Origin: Desulfobulbus sp. Tol-SR
Lineage (GTDB): Bacteria > Desulfobacterota > Desulfobulbia > Desulfobulbales > Desulfocapsaceae
Assembly: GCA_000769715.1 (NCBI GenBank)
Contig: JROS01000054.1
Span: 20,355 to 84,354, forward strand
Direction: 5' to 3'
Length of the DNA: 64,000 nucleotides
The translations under genes were made by a program, and so were the position numbers. Shown piece by piece: positions 28,287 to 37,303 of the stretch (the first letter of the stretch is position 1; the number at the start of each line of letters is the position of its first letter). The notes below the pieces were generated by a model, which saw nothing but the letters and a program-made list of their open reading frames with translations, had not been told where the DNA came from and made no database searches.

Positions 28287-29651
28287 TCACCCGACGTGCG
28301 GTTCATCATCCCCATTGCCTTCGTTTACCGTATCGGTATCCTGATCACCATCAGGCTGATTCTCTTCCGCAGGCTGCGCCTCGGCGACAGCGACCTGGGG
28401 CGCGCTCACAGGCGCGATGCCACTGATCTTGCCGGCGGAATGGATCAGGTAGGCGGCGAATTCCTCATCGATGGCGCGGATGACGGTGAGATCCTCGACC
28501 TGGGCCCGGGCCAGCATTTCAACCGACAGTATGCCCTTGGCGAGGATCTGGTCGGCCAGGGCCTCATCGACGCCTTCGATCTCCAGCAGACCACAATACC
28601 CCTGATCCTCGAGATTGGCATAGCGCTGCTCGCTCTTGACATCGATTCTCCACCCCAGCAGCTTCGAGGCCAGGCGCACATTCTGGCCCTGACGGCCGAT
28701 CGCCAGCGACAGCTGGTCGTTGGGCACGACCACGAGCAGGGAATGGCTTTCCTCGTCAACCATGACCATGCTGACATGGGCCGGGGCCAAGGCGTTGTAG
28801 ACATACTTGGCCGGGTCCGGGCTCCAGGTCACGATATCGATCCGCTCGCCCTGCAGTTCCTGGACGACATTCTGCACCCGGGAGCCCTTCATTCCGACGC
28901 AGGCGCCCACCGGATCGACGTCGCTTTCGGAGGAGCTGACGGCGATCTTGGCTCTAAAACCGGGCTCGCGGCTGACCCCCATGATCTTGACGATGCCCTC
29001 GGAGATCTCCGGCACCTCCATCTGGAAGAGTTTGGCCAGAAATTCGTCACAGGTCCTGGAGAGCACCAGCTGGGAATCGCGCGCCGTCTGGCGCACCTCC
29101 ATCAGGTAGGCGCGGATGCGGTCACCCTGCTTGAACGAGCGTTTCGGGATCTGGTGGTCCTTCGGCAGGATCGCGTCGGTACGGCCGAGGTTGATGATCA
29201 TGTTGCCGCGGTCGAAGCGCTGGACGATGCCGCTGACCACCTCGCCGAGACGATCCTTGAACATGTCGAAGATGACCTCGCGCTCGGCGTCCTTCATCTT
29301 GTGGATGATAACCTGTTTGGCCGACTGGGCGGCGATCCGGCCGAGATCGGTGATGTTTTCCATCTTTTCGCCCAGTTCGTCGCCAAGCTGGACGTCAGGG
29401 TCAAGGACCAGGGCATCGTCAAAGGATATCTCGGTCTGTTCATCTTCGGCCTTTTCGACGACGTTCCTGAATTGATAGACCTCGACCTCGCCGAATTCCT
29501 CGTTGTAGCGGACCTCGATCTCGCGGCGGCTTCCCAGCTTCTTGCGTGCGGCCGACTGAACCGCCTCTTCAATGGCCTCAATCAGCAGCCTCCTGTCGAT
29601 GCCGCGATCCCTGCTGATCTGATCGATTATGCGCTTCAATTCCGATAACAT
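28287..29651 (-). CDS. nusA: Transcription termination/antitermination factor NusA
   Basis: A 454-residue elongation factor that binds RNA polymerase and nascent RNA. It has the N-terminal polymerase-binding domain (1-130), an S1 domain with [23 protein letters not shown], two KH domains including [19 protein letters not shown] and [19 protein letters not shown], and a helix-hairpin-helix region near 360-410. A 40-residue acidic tail rich in D, E, N and G ends the protein. The ATG at 29651 is chosen because GGATGGGG precedes it and [18 protein letters not shown] is the conserved N-terminus; the upstream open frame is unlike NusA. Confidence 0.96.
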   Translation of the reverse strand: MLSELKRIIDQISRDRGIDRRLLIEAIEEAVQSAARKKLGSRREIEVRYNEEFGEVEVYQFRNVVEKAEDEQTEISFDDALVLDPDVQLGDELGEKMENITDLGRIAAQSAKQVIIHKMKDAEREVIFDMFKDRLGEVVSGIVQRFDRGNMIINLGRTDAILPKDHQIPKRSFKQGDRIRAYLMEVRQTARDSQLVLSRTCDEFLAKLFQMEVPEISEGIVKIMGVSREPGFRAKIAVSSSESDVDPVGACVGMKGSRVQNVVQELQGERIDIVTWSPDPAKYVYNALAPAHVSMVMVDEESHSLLVVVPNDQLSLAIGRQGQNVRLASKLLGWRIDVKSEQRYANLEDQGYCGLLEIEGVDEALADQILAKGILSVEMLARAQVEDLTVIRAIDEEFAAYLIHSAGKISGIAPVSAPQVAVAEAQPAEENQPDGDQDTDTVNEGNGDDEPHVG

Positions 29652-29726
29652 GCTTTTACCCCATCCTTTTCCGTCTATATTTGGAGAATATAAATCTGTA
29701 ATTCCCCGAATTTTCTCCAATTCGTA

Positions 29727-30182
29727 TCAAAACACCAGCCTGGCCCTGCCGATCTGATCAAAGGCGACACGAACCTTGCCCCCCTCCTCCAGATCCAGCT
29801 GTATCGCCTCTTCCGTCGCTTCACCGATGATGCCGACAAACACCTTCTGACCGTCAAGATTTTCATGCATCCTGATCTTCGCCTTCTTGCCGACAAACCG
29901 CTGGAAATCGCGCATGCTTTTCAGCGGCCGCTCAAGGCCGGGGGACGACACTTCGAGGTGATAGGGATGACCTATCAGATCCTCGACATCAAGGAATTGT
30001 CCGATCTCACGGCTGACATCGGCACAGTGATCGACAGTGACGCCTTCTTCCCGATCGATGAATAGACGCAGGACCCAACCATGTCCTTCCCGGCGGAACT
30101 GGACATCGACCAGTTCCAGTCCCATCGTCGGCAGGAGGCCCTCAGCAAAGTCCCGCACCTTGTCTATTACGTGATCACTCAT
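29727..30182 (-). CDS. rimP: Ribosome maturation factor RimP
   Basis: A 151-residue protein needed for 30S assembly. Conserved features are MGLELVDVQFRREGHGWVLRLFID, the VTVDHCADVSREIGQFLD helix, and YHLEVSSPGLERPL, the RimP signature. The C-terminal Sm-like domain covers residues 90-151. As first gene of the rimP-nusA-infB operon it fixes the operon start; the tRNA-Gly gene lies upstream on the same strand with its own terminator between. Confidence 0.94.
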   Translation of the reverse strand: MSDHVIDKVRDFAEGLLPTMGLELVDVQFRREGHGWVLRLFIDREEGVTVDHCADVSREIGQFLDVEDLIGHPYHLEVSSPGLERPLKSMRDFQRFVGKKAKIRMHENLDGQKVFVGIIGEATEEAIQLDLEEGGKVRVAFDQIGRARLVF

Positions 30183-30307
30183 ATTTTCATCGTGCTCAGC
30201 CAGCCAACCGGCAATTTCCGGACGAACGATTTAATCCTGTAATTTTTCAATATGATCAACAGGTGTTTCCACCTGACAGACTATCCCCCCCTCCGGTCAA
30301 CAGGCAT

Positions 30308-30333
30308 AAAAAAAAGCGGGCATTGCCCACTTT
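30308..30333 (-). terminator. Intrinsic terminator downstream of tRNA-Gly
   Basis: Minus-strand stem GTGGGC/GCCCGC with a three-base loop, followed by eight Ts (30308-30315). It separates the tRNA transcript from rimP. Confidence 0.85.
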
Positions 30334-30417
30334 CCAAAGCCTGCCTGCAAAGATTCTGCAGGAGGTATACCGGAACAGAACGATTACCGACCAGATACAC
30401 CGGTCCCGCTCTGGAAA

Positions 30418-30493
30418 TGGAGCGGGCAACGAGGCTCGAACTCGCGACCCCAAGCTTGGGAAGCTTGTGCTCTACCAACTGAGCTACACCCGC
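30418..30493 (-). tRNA. tRNA-Gly (anticodon CCC), CCA encoded
   Basis: A complete cloverleaf is readable on the minus strand. The acceptor arms are GCGGGTG and TGCCCGC, the D-arm is GCTCAGTTGGTAGAGC, and the anticodon stem CAAGC/GCTTG has loop TTCCCAA, giving CCC. The T-arm is GCGAGTTCGAGCCTCGT. A discriminator T and an encoded CCA end the gene. A TTGACA/TATAAT-like promoter lies just upstream. Confidence 0.96.
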
Positions 30494-30511
30494 ACCAGAT
30501 ACAACAGCGGG

Positions 30512-30543
30512 ATTATATAACCATATCAGTGGTTCCATGTCAA
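30512..30543 (-). promoter_or_regulatory. Promoter of tRNA-Gly
   Basis: Minus strand TTGACA (30538-30543), then an 18-base spacer to TATATA (30514-30519), which overlaps a perfect TATAAT at 30512-30517. The expected start is about ten bases before the tRNA 5' end. Confidence 0.75.
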
Positions 30544-30611
30544 GCGTGAAGCAAAAGCAAAATAATCGGCGGCGGGAATTCCGATTTCGACTGTGACAGG
30601 CCTCATGCAAC

Positions 30612-30640
30612 TTGACAAAAAGTATAAATCTCCACATATT
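30612..30640 (+). promoter_or_regulatory. Putative promoter of the glycine-rich protein gene
   Basis: TTGACA at 30612-30617 and CATATT at 30635-30640, spacer 17, in an AT-rich stretch 70 bases before the start codon. It is divergent from the tRNA-Gly promoter. Confidence 0.5.
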
Positions 30641-30709
30641 TTAATTATAAGTCCGGTGCGGGCATACGTCTATTGATGCAAATTTTTCCACCCCATGAGG
30701 AAATCGCCA

Positions 30710-31144
30710 ATGAAGAAAATATCCGCTTTCATCTGCCTGGTATCGCTACTGTTGATCTCTGCCCCGGCGTTCGCCCGCGGGGGATACGGGGGATACGGGG
30801 GATACTATGGGGGATACCGAGGACACGGGGGATATTATCGCTATTCTTCGCCTCGGGCTTACGGCTATCACCATGGCGGGCACAACGATGGAGAAATCAT
30901 CGCCGGAGTCGCCTTCGGGTTGCTGACCGGAGCAATCATCGGCCAGGCTTTCGCCCCGCCGCCGGGCACGGTTTACACTCCTCGTTACTACTATGCCCCG
31001 CCGGTCGTGGTCGAACAGCGGAGGATCTGCGTCGAAGAACGGGTCGTCAGCGGTGAGTGGCAGCAGAACCCCTATGACGGGACCCGGTACTGGGCATCTT
31101 TTCCATACCCGATGAAACGGAGGTATGAAGTTCCCTGCTACTGA
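30710..31144 (+). CDS. Small secreted glycine/tyrosine-rich protein, function unknown
   Basis: A 144-residue exported protein. The signal peptide MKKISAFICLVSLLLISAPAFA is followed by a low-complexity block of GGYGGYGGYYGGYRGHGGYY type (residues 24-43). Its DNA is a run of imperfect GGGGGATAC-type repeats at about 30779-30830. A His/Gly-rich stretch, a short hydrophobic glycine-zipper-like segment (IIAGVAFGLLTGAIIGQAF), and a C-terminal part with two cysteines and many aromatic residues complete it. ATG 30710 is chosen because GAGGA precedes it at normal distance; ATG 30695 overlaps this signal. A promoter upstream and a strong terminator downstream make it a single-gene unit. An envelope or surface role is inferred from composition only. 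Confidence 0.8.
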   Translation: MKKISAFICLVSLLLISAPAFARGGYGGYGGYYGGYRGHGGYYRYSSPRAYGYHHGGHNDGEIIAGVAFGLLTGAIIGQAFAPPPGTVYTPRYYYAPPVVVEQRRICVEERVVSGEWQQNPYDGTRYWASFPYPMKRRYEVPCY

Positions 31145-31170
31145 TAAACTGCGCATCCCTATGCGGCACC

Positions 31171-31201
31171 GGCAGGCGCTTTTTGCGCCTGCCTTTTTTT
31201 T
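31171..31201 (+). terminator. Intrinsic terminator of the glycine-rich protein gene
   Basis: Stem GGCAGGCGC (31171-31179) / GCGCCTGCC (31185-31193) with a five-T loop, followed by eight Ts. Confidence 0.93.
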
Positions 31202-31303
31202 ATCCCCACGACTGACAACACCGATTTGACAATTGCGTTGTGGCCGCTCCGGCAGACCACACCCCACCAGCCTGCCCTGCAGGCACAGGTCAAAAAACCA
31301 GAC

Positions 31304-32368
31304 ATGACAAAATTTACCCCCCGAGCCCTTCCCGTCCTGATCGGCAGCCTGCCGCTGCAGGAGCATGCCGCCGCCACTGAGCTCATTATGGCCCACACCC
31401 CTGAAATTCCCCTGTGGCCCCAGCTTCCCGTCTTTCGCGACGAGGGGATGCTGCGCCAGTTCCTGCCCGGCCTGCCCGGGATCTCGGAAACGGAGGGCAA
31501 ACTGGTCATCAATACCGAAAAGGATGGTTTCGAGGCGGAGATCCTCGCCTTTTATGAAGAATACCTGGCGGTCGCCGAAAGCGGCGCTGATCTCGCCGAC
31601 TCGCGATTTACCCTCTCCCGGAAAGAGGCGAAGGGGTTCTTCACGTTCCTGGAAATGGCCAACCGGAAAAAGGAGTCCCTGGTCGCCCTCAAAGGCCAGA
31701 TCACCGGCCCGATCACCTTCTGCACCGGCCTGGTCGATCAACAGGGCAGGGCTATATTCTACAACGACCAGCTGCGGGATGCGGCCGTCAAGCTGCTGGC
31801 GCTCAAGGCCCGCTGGCAGACCCGGAGGATGAGGGAAATCACCGAAACGGTTCTGCTCTTCTTCGATGAACCGGCCCTGGCCGGCCTTGGTTCATCGGCC
31901 TTCATCACCATCACTGCCGACGAGATCATCGCCTGCCTGGCCGAGACCTTCGACGCTGTTCGGGCCGAAGGCGGACTGGTCGGGGTCCACGTCTGCGCCA
32001 ATACCGAGTGGCCGGTCATTTTCGATGCCGGTATCGACATCCTCAGTTATGATGCCTATTCCTTTTTCGACCGGCTGATCCTCTACCCCGAGCACCTGCG
32101 CGGTTTCCTTGAGCGCGGCGGCATCCTGGCGACAGGCATCGTGCCGACCGACGAGGAGCGGATCGACATGGAATCCGTCGATTCCCTGGTCGCCAGATGG
32201 GACCTGCAGACGACGCAACTCGAGCAGCTGGGATTTTCACGGGACAGGATCATCGCCCAGACCCTGATCACCCCCAGCTGCGGCACCGGATCAATCTCGC
32301 CGAACCATGCCCGGAAGGTTCTCGAGATGACCCGTGACGTCTCCGCCGCGATCCGCAGCAGACAATAG
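31304..32368 (+). CDS. Short MetE-like methionine synthase (core-MetE type)
   Basis: A 354-residue protein matching only the C-terminal catalytic half of cobalamin-independent methionine synthase (the UROD/MetE-like barrel). The zinc ligands of MetE can be placed: H229 and C231 in GVHVCANTEW and C326 in TPSCGTGS. FFDEPAL near residue 190 matches the substrate glutamate region. The folate-binding N-terminal barrel of full-length MetE (about 750 residues) is missing. In anaerobes such 'core' MetE proteins take the methyl group from a corrinoid protein instead of methyl-folate, and that is the likely role here by analogy. The first in-frame ATG fitting the barrel is 31304; an earlier frame start adds 26 poorly conserved residues. 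Confidence 0.78.
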   Translation: MTKFTPRALPVLIGSLPLQEHAAATELIMAHTPEIPLWPQLPVFRDEGMLRQFLPGLPGISETEGKLVINTEKDGFEAEILAFYEEYLAVAESGADLADSRFTLSRKEAKGFFTFLEMANRKKESLVALKGQITGPITFCTGLVDQQGRAIFYNDQLRDAAVKLLALKARWQTRRMREITETVLLFFDEPALAGLGSSAFITITADEIIACLAETFDAVRAEGGLVGVHVCANTEWPVIFDAGIDILSYDAYSFFDRLILYPEHLRGFLERGGILATGIVPTDEERIDMESVDSLVARWDLQTTQLEQLGFSRDRIIAQTLITPSCGTGSISPNHARKVLEMTRDVSAAIRSRQ

Positions 32369-32750
32369 GAGACATCCCGCAACTCCCCCGACGGCCTGCC
32401 GTCTCAATCCCGTTACGAAGATGCAACGGCAAAGGCCGCCCGGCCGCACCCCGTGCGTCTTCGTGCGGAACCGCCGAGGGGAATGCGACCGATCTCCTGC
32501 GGAACCAGATTCCGTTGCCGGGAGGGATTGGCCTTTTCCCTGCTCCTCAGCCCTCCTCGACGGTGTCCGATTCGACCCGCCCGCAACAGGGTCATTGACA
32601 ACACCGGAAAAACATGTTCCAACACTGCCCCCTGCCATTCAGGCATTCCCCACGTCCCATATGGACCACACACCAAAGCAAAATAAAATATTTTAAATTA
32701 ATTTCATATTGTTAACTATTACAATCAATCCAATCCCATAGAAATTACAT

Positions 32751-32779
32751 TTGACAAACACATATTCGACCTTTACAAC
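32751..32779 (+). promoter_or_regulatory. Putative promoter of topB
   Basis: TTGACA at 32751-32756 and TACAAC at 32774-32779 with a 17-base spacer, at the end of an AT-rich stretch. Confidence 0.55.
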
Positions 32780-32857
32780 AACTCTCTGTTCCGGTCCGGG
32801 TCCGAGCCTTAGAGAAATCCATCAATTTCAGCATCTCTTCCTCGAATCCAACCGAAA

Positions 32858-32869
32858 ACGATATATCGT
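32858..32869. promoter_or_regulatory. Palindromic box ACGATATATCGT upstream of topB
   Basis: A perfect 12-base inverted repeat in the topB leader, about 80 bases from the start codon. Similar CGATATA-containing sequences occur near 40157-40170 and 40299-40313 upstream of the glutamate synthase genes. It could be an operator; no binding protein can be named. Confidence 0.3.
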
Positions 32870-32950
32870 ATATTCAAGCTCGATTTCATTCGGCCAACAA
32901 CTGACGCGATAGCCGACAATCCGCAGCCAGCCCGATCCACAAGCCTGTTC

Positions 32951-35407
32951 ATGACTGAAAAAATCCTCATCATCGCCGAAAAGCCCAGCGTCGCAGCAGA
33001 CATCGTCAAGGTTCTGCCCGGCAAGTTCACCAAGGCCAAGACCCATTACGAAGGGGATCGGCATATCGTGTCCTTCGCCATCGGCCACCTGGTTTCGATC
33101 TGCTACCCCGAAGAAATCGATCCCGCCTATCAAAAATGGGATATCGCCAAGCTCCCGATCCTGCCGGAAAAATTTCCCCTCAAGGAACTCCCAGACACCA
33201 AGGGACAGCTGCACGCCCTGCAGAAACTCATCCGCCGCAAGGACGTCGTCGAGATCATCAACGCCTGCGATGCCGGCCGCGAAGGCGAGCTGATCTTCAA
33301 ATACATCATCCAGTATGTCTGGAACACCTCCGTCGGCCACAAGACCTTCAAAAGGTTGTGGCTGCAGTCGATGACCAGCGAGGCCATCAAAAACGGCCTT
33401 GCCCGGCTCCGCTCCAACGAGGAGATGCACCCACTCGAGGACACCGCCCTCTGCCGCTCCGAATCCGACTGGCTGATCGGCATCAACGCCACCCGCGCCC
33501 TGACCGGGTTCAACTCGCGGCGAGGCGGTTTCTTCCTGACGCCGTGCGGCCGGGTGCAGACGCCAACCCTCTCGCTTCTCGTCAAGCGCGAGCGGGTCCG
33601 CCAGAGTTTTGTCCCGCGGCCTTTTTCAACCCTGCTCGCCACCTTTGCCTACGACCAGGACAGCTATCAGGGCAAATGGATCGACCCTCATTTTGTCCGG
33701 GAGGAAAATGACGGGTACGAACGCGCCGACCGGATCTGGGAGAAAGAAAAGGCCGAGGCCATTGTCGCCGCCTGCACCGGCCAGCCGGCGGCGGTCGAGG
33801 AAACAAGCAAGAAAACGACGCAGCGCTCGCCCCAGCTCTTCGACCTGACCTCGCTGCAACGCGAGGCCAACACCCGCTTCGGCATTTCGGCCCAGAAGAC
33901 CCTGTCCATCGCCCAGTCCCTCTACGAACGCCACAAGGTGCTGACCTACCCGAGGACCGACAGCCGCCACCTGCCGGAAGACTATAACGACATTGTCACC
34001 CGGGTCTTCAAGGCCCAGACGGACTGGCAGTTTTCCCAATATGCGGCCGAGGCGCTCGACAAAGGCTATATCCAGCCGGACAAGCGGATCTTCAACAACA
34101 GCAAGATCTCGGATCACCACGCGATCATCCCCACCACCGCCATCCCGGCCACCCTGTCGGAGCCGGAAATGAAGATTTATCGGATGGTGGTGCAGCGGTT
34201 TCTCGCCGTCTTCTTCCCTCCAGCCGTCTACCTCAATACCCGCCGCGTCTCGGTCGTCACCGGCGAGACCTTTCTCACTGAGGGTAAAATCCTGCTAGAG
34301 GCCGGCTGGAAGGCGATCTACGGCAAATTCGAGGACGATGACAAGGATACGGTACTCAGATCCATTCCCACCGGAACTCCGGTCCTCTGCGCCCGCATCG
34401 ACCGGGAGGAACAGGAAACCACCCCGCCGCCACGTTACAACGAGGCGACCCTGCTCTCGGCAATGGAGAATTCCGACAAACTCATCGACGACGATGAACT
34501 GGCCGACGCCATGAAAGAGCGCGGCCTCGGCACCCCGGCCACCCGGGCCGCGATCATCGAGAAGCTGATCAAGGAGAAATACGTCGTCCGCGAGGGCAAG
34601 GAACTCACCCCGACCGGCAAGGCCTTCAACCTGCTCGCCCTCCTCGAGGCGATGAAGATCGATGTCCTCGCCTCGCCGGAGATGACCGGCGAGTGGGAAC
34701 TGAAGTTGAACAAGATGCTCAAGGGTGAATTTTCGCGACAGAAGTTCATGGAGGAGATCCGAAACCTGACCAGCCACATCATCTCCCAGGTCAAGAGTTT
34801 CGAGACCGATGCCACCGAACCGGAGGCCCCCTTCAGCCCCGTGGCCGGAAAACGCTTTTATTCCTCCCCGACCGCCTATATCTCCGAAGACCGGAAGATC
34901 AGGCTGCGCAAGATCCTCGGCGGCCGCATGATGGCCGAAGACGAGATCGTTGCCCTGATCGAGGGCAAGACGCTCGGCCCGTTCAGCGATTTCCGGTCAA
35001 AGAAGGGCAAACCGTTCACCGCCTCCATCCGCCTGGTCGACAATAAGATCGAATTTCTGTTCGCCGAATCGACGAGCAATCTCGATCTGGAGACCATCCG
35101 CCAGGGAGAGCCCCTCGGCCGATCGCCGATCGACGGCACACCGGTCTACGAGACCCCGATCGCCTATATGTCCGAATCGGCCCTGGCCGGCGACGACAAA
35201 AACGGCCTGAGGATCAGCCGCATCATCCTCGACAGGCAGATCACCGCCCAGCACATCCGGCAGATGCTGGAGGCGGGAAAGACCGAGTTGATCACGGGCT
35301 TCATCTCCAAGAAGAAACGCCCGTTCGACGCCTATCTCCTGCTTTCGAAAAGCGGCAAGGTCACCTTCGAGTTTCCGCCGCGGGCGCCGAAGAAACAGCA
35401 AAAATAA
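32951..35407 (+). CDS. topB: DNA topoisomerase III (type IA)
   Basis: An 818-residue type IA topoisomerase that relaxes or decatenates DNA by single-strand passage. The N-terminal Toprim shows IIAEKPSVAADIV and NACDAGREGELIF. The catalytic tyrosine is Y333 in LTYPRTDSRHLP. Two C-terminal Toprim-repeat modules (about residues 640-720 and 735-818) are visible, each with a GKT...GF/PF-S-KK-P-F pattern (IEGKTLGPFSDFRSKKGKPF and AGKTELITGFISKKKRPF). These replace zinc fingers. ATG 32951 fits the family N-terminus. It is followed by rsfS 36 bases later, so the topB-rsfS-thrC-punA-mtaD run may be one transcript. Confidence 0.94.
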   Translation: MTEKILIIAEKPSVAADIVKVLPGKFTKAKTHYEGDRHIVSFAIGHLVSICYPEEIDPAYQKWDIAKLPILPEKFPLKELPDTKGQLHALQKLIRRKDVVEIINACDAGREGELIFKYIIQYVWNTSVGHKTFKRLWLQSMTSEAIKNGLARLRSNEEMHPLEDTALCRSESDWLIGINATRALTGFNSRRGGFFLTPCGRVQTPTLSLLVKRERVRQSFVPRPFSTLLATFAYDQDSYQGKWIDPHFVREENDGYERADRIWEKEKAEAIVAACTGQPAAVEETSKKTTQRSPQLFDLTSLQREANTRFGISAQKTLSIAQSLYERHKVLTYPRTDSRHLPEDYNDIVTRVFKAQTDWQFSQYAAEALDKGYIQPDKRIFNNSKISDHHAIIPTTAIPATLSEPEMKIYRMVVQRFLAVFFPPAVYLNTRRVSVVTGETFLTEGKILLEAGWKAIYGKFEDDDKDTVLRSIPTGTPVLCARIDREEQETTPPPRYNEATLLSAMENSDKLIDDDELADAMKERGLGTPATRAAIIEKLIKEKYVVREGKELTPTGKAFNLLALLEAMKIDVLASPEMTGEWELKLNKMLKGEFSRQKFMEEIRNLTSHIISQVKSFETDATEPEAPFSPVAGKRFYSSPTAYISEDRKIRLRKILGGRMMAEDEIVALIEGKTLGPFSDFRSKKGKPFTASIRLVDNKIEFLFAESTSNLDLETIRQGEPLGRSPIDGTPVYETPIAYMSESALAGDDKNGLRISRIILDRQITAQHIRQMLEAGKTELITGFISKKKRPFDAYLLLSKSGKVTFEFPPRAPKKQQK

Positions 35408-35443
35408 ATTGACAGCCCCGGGAGAAAAGGGCACAAGAGAAAC

Positions 35444-35842
35444 ATGAAACAACTGAAGAAAGAACACCGCGACAAGAGCGGAATGGAAATCGCCAGGCTC
35501 TGCGCCACCATCGCCCAGGACACCAAGGCCGAGGATCTGGTTATCCTCGATGTCCGGGGAATTGCATCATTCACCGATTACTTCGTCATCATGACGGGCC
35601 GATCGACCCGCCATGTCCAGGGCCTCGCCGAGGCCATCGAGAGAGAACTGAGCAACAAACGGGTGAAGGCCACCCATGCCGAAGGGCTGCAGGAAGGGTT
35701 GTGGGTCCTCCTCGATCTCGACGATGTCATTGTTCATATCTTCTACCACGAACAGAGAAAATTCTACGATCTGGACGGCCTCTGGCACGACGCCAAGCGT
35801 GTCGATATCTCCGCCATCTGTCAGGACTCGCCGCTTTCCTGA
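35444..35842 (+). CDS. rsfS: Ribosomal silencing factor RsfS
   Basis: A 132-residue Iojap/RsfS protein that binds L14 and blocks subunit joining when nutrients are scarce. Conserved parts are DLVILDVRGIASFTDYFVIMTG, the helix with RHVQGLAEAIERE, GLQEGLWVLLDLDDVIVHIF and the final FYDLDGLWHDAKRVD. Length is typical (105-135 residues). It follows topB by 36 bases and precedes thrC by 61. The usual neighbours nadD or rlmH are not seen. Confidence 0.95.
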   Translation: MKQLKKEHRDKSGMEIARLCATIAQDTKAEDLVILDVRGIASFTDYFVIMTGRSTRHVQGLAEAIERELSNKRVKATHAEGLQEGLWVLLDLDDVIVHIFYHEQRKFYDLDGLWHDAKRVDISAICQDSPLS

Positions 35843-35903
35843 TCGCACGTTTTGGGGATTTCACCTGTCCCAGGAATTTTACCGGATTCACGACATCAAC
35901 GAT

Positions 35904-37301
35904 ATGCAATACTTGAGCACCAGGGGCGGGATTCAACCCGTCCCCTTCACCAAAGCCGTCATGATGGGGCTCGCCGAGGACGGCGGGCTCCTGCTGCCCC
36001 GGACCATTCCCCGCATCGACAGTCAGACCCTGGCCTCCTGGAAAGGACTCAGCTATGCCGAACTGGCCTTCGAGGTGATGTCGAGGTTCATCGACGATAT
36101 CCCGGTCAGCGACCTGAAGAACCTCATCAACCGGTCGTATGCCGCCTTCGATGCCGAAGATGTAGTCCCACTCGTCCATTGCGGCAATCTCCACATCCTC
36201 GAGTTGTTCCATGGCCCGACCCTGGCCTTCAAGGACGTCGCCCTGCAGTTTCTCGGCAACCTGTTCGAATACCTTCTCGCCAAAAGCGGCGAGGTGCTCA
36301 ACATCCTCGGCGCCACCTCGGGGGACACCGGCAGCGCCGCCATCTACGGCGTCCGCGGCAAGGACCGGATCCGGATCTTCATCCTCCACCCCCATAAGCG
36401 GGTCAGTCCGGTGCAGGAAAAGCAGATGACCTCGATCATGGACGACAATGTCTTCAACATCGCCATCCATGGCTCCTTCGACGACGGCCAGGCCATCGTC
36501 AAGCAGATCTTCAGCGATATCGAATTCAAGACGGCGCTCAGCCTCGGGGCGATCAATTCGATCAACTGGGCCAGGGTACTGGCGCAGGTGGTCTACTATG
36601 TCCACAGTTGTCTCCACGTCAGTTGCCACGAGAACGACGGCACGCTGGCCTTCTCGGTGCCGACCGGAAACTTCGGCGATATCTTCGCCGGTTACATCGC
36701 CAAACGGATGCTGCCGGAAGGCTGCATCCGCCAGTTGGTCCTGGCCACCAACGCCAACGACATCCTCTCCCGCTTCGTCAACAAGGGTGACTATTCGCTC
36801 GGCCAGGTGGTCCAGACCTCGAGCCCGTCGATGGATATCCAGGCGGCCTCCAATTTCGAACGCTATCTCTTCTATCTCGTCGACCAGGAACCGCAACGGG
36901 TCGCCAAGCTGATGGCGGAGTTCGCCGCCACCGGCAGGATCGACCTCTCGTCCCATCTCGACCAGATCCGCCGGGATTTCACCGCCACCGCCGTTTCCGA
37001 GGAAGAGGTGCTGGCCACAATCGCTAAAATATACAATGAATACGATTACATCCTCGACCCCCACACCGCCGTCGGGGTCAAGGCCGCCCTCGATCTCCAG
37101 AAACCGGGGATTCCGATGGTCTGCCTGGCCACCGCCCATCCGGCCAAATTCGGCGCCGCCGTCGAGAGGGCGATCGGTCGGCCGCCGACCTTCCCGGAAT
37201 CGCTGACCGGTATCCTCGAACGGGAAAGCCGCTGCGAGATCATGGATGCCGATGCCGACAAGATCCGGGACTATCTACGGAAAAACGCACTCTATCGCTG
37301 A
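35904..37301 (+). CDS. thrC: Threonine synthase
   Basis: A 465-residue PLP enzyme converting O-phosphohomoserine to threonine. The N-terminus MQYLSTRGGIQPVPFTKAV is a typical threonine synthase opening. The PLP lysine is in HGPTLAFKDVALQFLGN (about residue 110) and the phosphate-binding loop is LGATSGDTGSAAIYG. Length matches the long bacterial/fungal type, which ends in an extended C-terminal helix region. The frame extends further upstream, but ATG 35904 is the conserved start. The next gene starts two bases after its stop. Confidence 0.95.
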   Translation: MQYLSTRGGIQPVPFTKAVMMGLAEDGGLLLPRTIPRIDSQTLASWKGLSYAELAFEVMSRFIDDIPVSDLKNLINRSYAAFDAEDVVPLVHCGNLHILELFHGPTLAFKDVALQFLGNLFEYLLAKSGEVLNILGATSGDTGSAAIYGVRGKDRIRIFILHPHKRVSPVQEKQMTSIMDDNVFNIAIHGSFDDGQAIVKQIFSDIEFKTALSLGAINSINWARVLAQVVYYVHSCLHVSCHENDGTLAFSVPTGNFGDIFAGYIAKRMLPEGCIRQLVLATNANDILSRFVNKGDYSLGQVVQTSSPSMDIQAASNFERYLFYLVDQEPQRVAKLMAEFAATGRIDLSSHLDQIRRDFTATAVSEEEVLATIAKIYNEYDYILDPHTAVGVKAALDLQKPGIPMVCLATAHPAKFGAAVERAIGRPPTFPESLTGILERESRCEIMDADADKIRDYLRKNALYR

Positions 37302-37303
37302 TC

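Larger units (their letters stand above)
32369..32950. other. Intergenic region before topB (582 bases)
   Basis: Bases 32369-32690 are GC-rich with no convincing gene on either strand. Bases 32690-32760 are markedly AT-rich. A promoter (32751-32779) and a perfect palindrome ACGATATATCGT (32858-32869) follow, so topB has a leader of about 165 bases. Confidence 0.6.

Noticed and set aside
30770-30840. Short repeats in the glycine-rich gene taken as a CRISPR-like array
   Set aside because: The repeats are about 9-10 bases, without unique spacers, in frame with a Gly/Tyr protein repeat.
35727-37139. 470-codon minus-strand frame across thrC
   Set aside because: The opposite strand encodes threonine synthase with all motifs. 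The antisense product shows no recognisable fold.
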